From Rapana venosa (lineage: Eukaryota > Mollusca > Gastropoda > Neogastropoda > Muricidae), in the NCBI GenBank assembly GCA_028751875.1, contig CM054135.1:61855097-61919096 (forward strand): 64,000 nucleotides of DNA, written 5' to 3'. Both the position numbers and the translations under genes were made by a program. Of the stretch, positions 60,434 through 64,000 are shown piece after piece (within the stretch, counting starts at the first letter, position 1; each line of letters starts with the position of its first letter). Under the pieces are notes generated by a model, which was not told the origin of the DNA, did no database searches, and saw nothing but the letters and a program-made list of their open reading frames with translations.

Positions 60434-61087
60434 ACCTGTCATGGATACAACTCAATATACTCCTGTGAAGTGGTTTACACACATGTACACACACAATATG
60501 GTACAATGTTTATAACATAATCAGTGATCTTGTCTAAATTAGTCTGACCCTACTGGTACAAGTACCACAATTCTGTGATATGTATGGCTATTGATTTTGA
60601 TGGCGTTTTAGCCTTTTTCTTCAAGATCATAGAAATTATTCAGTTTATATGTACTGCTTTTGAACTCAGTCACTCTGTATCGGCTTTGGCTTAATCCTTT
60701 GTAAACACAAGTAATTTATTGATACTGCATAGATTTGTGGAAAATGCTATTTCCTCTTTTAAAATCAGTGGTATATATTTATATATATAGGAACTGCTTT
60801 GTTGGTGGTAAGCACCTAGCATAAAGTGATAAACTCGTAGTTTATATTCTGCAAGAAAGAGGAAATTCGTCTACAGATTCTCCCCGAAATGAAAGAAAAA
60901 TGCTTGCAAGTGTAGTACAGTTTATGTACAGATCTTCACTACTGGTGAGTCACTAAAAACTTGTCAGATTACACAATTTCATATGCAAGTTTTTTATTCA
61001 CTACATTTTCATGTTCGTGTTATGTTTCCCAGACTTGGGTGATAAACGAGGCAGTGCACATTCTGCATGACCCACATCACAGCCACA

Positions 61088-61260
61088 AAGTATCCTTCAG
61101 ATGAGACTGGAAGCAGAGGTGCTTTGTGTGAATGCATACAGACTCTTGCACACGCGTTAAATTAAAACCTGTTCCGCCTTTCAGAAGAGTAGGTAGATGA
61201 CAAAATCTATAAAACCACATGCACACAGGGACTGGATATCATAGAGTAATAATAATAATA

Positions 61261-61291
<31 letters not shown>

Positions 61292-61480
61292 CATGATGAT
61301 GATGATGATGATGACAACAATAATATATATTTAAAACATTAACAACATTTAATGATGATGATGATGATAACAATAATAATATTTAATGATAATGATGATA
61401 ATAGTAATGGTGATGATGATGATAATAATAAAAAATGAAAAGCACATGGCTACTTATTCCATTATCCTGAAAATAAAATA
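61088..61480 (+). repeat. Diverged SINE-B pieces with AAT/GAT repeats
   Basis: 61088-61235 is a diverged SINE-B centre (CAGATGAGACTGG, then CTGTTCCGCCTTTCAGAAGA and GGGACTGGAT). AAT and GAT trinucleotide repeats fill 61246-61420. The SINE-B end GCTACTTATTCCATTATCCT reappears at 61450-61470, so the microsatellite may have expanded inside the SINE. Confidence 0.75.
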
Positions 61481-61486
61481 AAATAA

Positions 61487-61522
<36 letters not shown>

Positions 61523-61558
61523 ATAAATCCAAAACAAAATGTTTGTAATTTGTTTCAG

Positions 61559-61726
61559 AGCACTGGTGATTCTCTGGATGAGGACGATGACGAGAACAAC
61601 GTGATCCACGAGACGAAGAAGAACACCATGTTCAATGAGAGCACCGCCTCCCATTCTCACGGCTTACATCATCACCACCACCACCATCATCACCATCATC
61701 ATAACGATCAGCCGCACTCATTTCAG
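61559..61726 (+). CDS. PAWR: Par-4 (PAWR), exon 2
   Basis: The exon has 56 codons in phase 0 between acceptor TGTTTCAG and donor CAG|GTAAGG. It opens STGDSLDEDDDENNVIHETK, matching the acidic stretch that follows the SAC basic core in vertebrate Par-4. NTMFNE (residues 22-27 of the exon) corresponds to the NTIQNE-type motif there. It then has SHSHGL and a run of 12 histidines before NDQPHSFQ. I know of no such polyhistidine run in vertebrate Par-4. It is coded by mixed CAT and CAC, so it is not a simple trinucleotide expansion. The reading continues from exon 1 without a frame break. Later exons, including the C-terminal leucine zipper, are outside the window. Confidence 0.88.
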
Positions 61727-61781
61727 GTAAGGGAAGCATCGTGGCTGAGACTAAAGACTAAGATTATTCACGAGTATAATA

Positions 61782-62228
61782 TTGTTTGTGGGTGGAATAT
61801 ATAAGGCCTGCATCAGACCTGTTCTCCTGTATGGTTCGGAGACGTGGGTTTTCACAAAAACCGTCAAATGTTTGTTGAAGAGCTGTGAAAAACGAATGCT
61901 ACGCTACATGACAAAGATCAAATGGGAAAACAGGATCACAAATGAAGAACTATGGAGAATGTGCAAAGTTGATGATCTGAAGTCTGTAGCTAGTACCAAT
62001 AGACTGCGCTGGTTTGGGCACGTTCAACGGAAAGCAGACCACCACATCATAAAAAGAGCAATGAACTTCGTAGTGGATGGAAAGAGACCAAAGGGAAGAC
62101 CTAGCAAGACCTGGGCTGCCTGTTTTGCAGATGATCTTAGAGAAAGGGGCATAAATAAGGAGGAAGCTCAAAACAGAGAGAGATGGAGAAGGCTCATCAA
62201 TGTCAAACCTCCCCTGGGAGAAACATGA
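61782..62228 (+). pseudogene. Non-LTR retrotransposon reverse transcriptase C-terminal part
   Basis: A stop-free stretch of about 148 codons reads YKACIRPVLLYGSETWVFTK, then RLRWFGHVQRK, GKRPKGRPSKTW and NRERWRRL, ending at a TGA. These are standard C-terminal landmarks of LINE polymerases, closest in style to RTE-type. The catalytic FADD region is absent, so it is a 5'-truncated copy. The first codons are TTG and there is a frame break near 61795, so it is not a functional gene. It begins within about 60 bp of the PAWR exon 2 donor, in sense orientation. Confidence 0.85.
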
Positions 62229-62341
62229 CAAAAAAGGAAGAGAAGTGGAATGCATACAAAGTTGACTGGGTGTTGTCGTCTTCTTTGCCATAGCAGGATT
62301 ATCTTGATGCACAAGTAGTGAAGTACGAAGAAAATGGAAGA

Positions 62342-62690
62342 AAGGTGGCAGGATAATTAGACGTTCGCCTGCCAACAAGTAAACCGTGAGGTTGTGGGTT
62401 CGATCCCACCCTCGCCCTTTCTTCCCAGTTTGACAAAAAAAATCGAACTGAATGTTAAAGTCCTTTGGATGAGACTATAAATCGAGGCCCTGTGTGCGAA
62501 TGCACGCAGAACATCTTGCGCACACATTAAACCCTGTTCTGCTTTTCGAAAGAGTAGGCCATTGTGTGCCGGTGGGAACAGATGACAAAATTTACAAAAC
62601 CGCATACACACGGGGACTGGATGTAAAAAAGCACATGAGTGCTTATTCCATTTTCCTAGATATAAAAGAATAAATAAATAAATGAATAAG
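62342..62690 (+). repeat. Chimeric SINE: SINE-A head with SINE-B tail
   Basis: The 5' part is SINE-A (GGTGGCAGGATAATTAGACG, GGTTGTGGGTTCGATCCCA, TTCTTCCCAGTTTGAC). After the shared central domain (GGATGAGACTATAAATCGAG) it continues as SINE-B (GGGGACTGGATGTAAAAAAG, then TTATTCCATTTTCCTAGATA). Confidence 0.85.
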
Positions 62691-62696
62691 ACAAAC

Positions 62697-62726
62697 ACAC
62701 AACACACACAACACACACACACTACC

Positions 62727-62786
<60 letters not shown>
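62697..62786. repeat. (CA)n microsatellite
   Basis: CA tract directly following the chimeric SINE, with AACAC interruptions at its start. Confidence 0.95.
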
Positions 62787-62787
<1 letters not shown>

Positions 62788-62788
<1 letters not shown>

Positions 62789-63108
62789 ATGGGGGATGGG
62801 ATAGCCTAGTGGTTAGAACATTGCACTCGCAATCTGATGACTTATGTGCTTTTTTACATCCAGTCCCCGTGTGTATGCGGTTTTGTAAATTCTGTCATCT
62901 GTTTCCACCGGCACATGATGGCCTACTCTTACGAAAAGCAGAACAGGATTTAACATGTGCGCAAGATGTTCTGCATGCGTTCGCACACGGGGCTTCGGTT
63001 TATAGTCTCATACGAAGGACTTTGGGGAGAGTGGAGTCTGCACTGATGTTAACTCCAGGGGAAAATATCCCTTTGAACGGGAATCGAACCCAGGTCGTCA
63101 GATTGAAA
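62788..63108 (-). repeat. SINE-B with an inverted head at its tail end
   Basis: 62841-63108 is a - strand SINE-B from tail to B-box region. Its tail is replaced at 62788-62840 by a + strand SINE-B head (GATAGCCTAGTGGTTAGAAC, then ATTGCACTCGC). The head should pair with the other end of the element, so the locus is an inverted arrangement. Confidence 0.8.
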
Positions 63109-63267
63109 AGATCTTGTAATTCCTACATGTCTGTGTTGATGGGTTATGGAAACATAATAATAAACATACCCAGCATGCAATCAGTACATGGTGAGGGATG
63201 GACTCCTCCAGATTCCATTTCCCTAAGAGTAAGAGACACTGCTTGAACAATTCTATACTGTGCCCCA

Positions 63268-63453
63268 ATGAAGGTTTTTTCAGGGAGGCAAGGGAGAGAA
63301 AGGAGGAAGGATTGTTTCGTTTTGACATCATGTGGCTTTTTCTCTATTTTCGTGCCATCCATCTGGAATGACCTCCCTCTCTCACTTTGCCAAAAGTCTA
63401 CATTTGATACTTTCAAATCTCAGACTCAAGACACATTTATGTCCTACCTATAA
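63268..63453 (+). pseudogene. CR1/L2-type LINE reverse transcriptase C-terminus
   Basis: The frame reads KDCFVLTSCGFFSIFVPSIW, NDLPLSLCQKSTFDTFKSQT, QDTFMSYL and then a stop. The WNDLPLSLxxxxTxxTFKSxLxT pattern is the standard C-terminus of these elements. It is a different element from the one at 61782. Confidence 0.75.
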
Positions 63454-63532
63454 CCTTCCCTTATAGTTACACAGGTCTCTCTTATAAATCTGTTCCTACT
63501 TTCAGTAGATGGGAATCTACATTTCTATCCAT

Positions 63533-63838
63533 GCCTTTTATTTATTTATTTAATTCTTTTATATCGAGAATAATGGAATAAGCACTTATGTGCTTTTTTA
63601 CATCCAGTCCCCATGTATATGTGGTTTTGTAAATTCTGTCATCTGTTCCCACTGGCACACAATGGCCTACTGTTACGAAAAGTGGAACGGGATTTAACAT
63701 GTGCGCAAGATGTTCTGCGTGCGTTCGCACATGGGGCCTCGGTTTTTAGTCTCATCCGAAGGACTTTTGGGGAGTGGAGTCTGCACTGATGTTAACTCCA
63801 GGGGAAAATATCCCCTTGGACGGGAATCGAACCTGTAT
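63533..63838 (-). repeat. SINE-B, nearly full length
   Basis: On the - strand this runs from a B-box region (complement GGACGGGAATCGAACC) through the central domain to TTATTCCATTATTCTCGATA and an ATAAATA tail. It directly follows the LINE end at 63268-63453. Confidence 0.9.
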
Positions 63839-64000
63839 CTGTATCATTGAGCCTTAGCACGGTGTGTGTGTGTGAATCCAAAATCTGTTGAATCTTTAGT
63901 AAATGGTTGCACACTTGTGAATGGTATGAATGCAAGTGGTTTGATTTTATTGTTCGCTTTACAAGATTCGGGGCCATACTAAGTCCGTATACTTTTATCA
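63839..64000. other. Right edge, PAWR intron 2
   Basis: A short GT patch, then GGTATGAATGCAAGTGGTTTG at about 63920-63940 resembles the GCGCT/ATT-tailed repeat ends near 29715. No PAWR exon is seen before the window ends. Confidence 0.5.

Larger units (their letters stand above)
56218..61558 (+). other. PAWR intron 1
   Basis: Donor GTATGA at 56218 and acceptor TGTTTCAG ending at 61558. It contains CT, CA and GT microsatellites (56220-57550), SINE-B pieces (57088-57310, 61088-61480), an (AT)n tract (about 58626-58660), SINE-F (58835-59215), SINE-C (60154-60433) and AAT/GAT repeats (61246-61420). The stretches 57650-58830 and 59220-60150 are AT-rich with nothing recognised. Confidence 0.8.

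Noticed and set aside
61782..62228. Par-4 or other host gene exon
   Set aside because: The motifs (LLYGSETW, RWFGHVQRK, GRPSKTW) are from LINE polymerases and the frame has no splice signals.

Overview
This is a repeat-rich animal genomic window with very low gene density. The long introns, dense simple-sequence DNA, minisatellites and tRNA-derived SINEs that carry a conserved central domain suggest a lophotrochozoan, most likely a gastropod mollusc. That assignment is an inference from style, not from a diagnostic gene.

Two protein-coding genes are supported, both on the + strand and both partial. From 857 to 12763 lies the 3' end of a myosin-phosphatase targeting subunit gene (PPP1R12A/B/C family, MYPT/Mbs). 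Two coiled-coil exons (857-1003, 4091-4141) are followed by two alternative terminal exons (5032-5118 and 12677-12763). Each terminal exon encodes 28 residues plus a stop, starts in phase 0, carries a perfect heptad zipper and ends in SKLSK. From 55849 to the right edge lies the 5' end of a Par-4/PAWR gene: exon 1 (55849-56217) with the basic KRKLREKRRST core of the SAC domain, and exon 2 (61559-61726) with an acidic stretch and a run of 12 histidines. The Par-4 leucine zipper must lie to the right of the window.

In human, PPP1R12A and PAWR are neighbours on 12q21.2, in the same order and orientation as I recall it. Par-4 is known to bind MYPT1, and the C-terminal zipper ends of the two proteins look alike. 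The window therefore appears to capture an old gene pair whose products work together on myosin phosphatase targeting, plus an apparent duplication of the MYPT zipper exon. This is the most interesting biology here.

Layout: 1-5118 PPP1R12 exons and introns; 5119-12676 first 3' UTR or intron, with two minisatellites, the second ending about 35 bp before the second terminal exon; 12764-27000 sparse non-coding DNA with a cluster of nuclear-receptor half-sites near 22.85 kb; 27100-47100 a retroelement and satellite region (27-bp satellite of 2.7 kb, purine tract of 2 kb, 150-bp and 29-bp tandem repeats, fragments of several LINE lineages); 47100-55500 sparse non-coding DNA; 55560-61726 PAWR promoter, exon 1, intron 1 and exon 2; 61727-64000 PAWR intron 2 packed with LINE and SINE pieces.

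SINE names used here are local labels. SINE-A is a tRNA head with GGTTCTGGGTTCGATTCCC plus a central domain and a tail containing CACCATTGGTGAACCTCGGA. SINE-B has a different tRNA head, the same central domain and a tail ending near TTATTCCATTATCCTCGATA. SINE-C has a tRNA-like A box followed by a 5S-rRNA-like block. SINE-F is a further tRNA-derived family carrying a related domain. Long open frames inside the satellites (for example 786 and 718 codons on the - strand) are artefacts of repeat periodicity, not genes.
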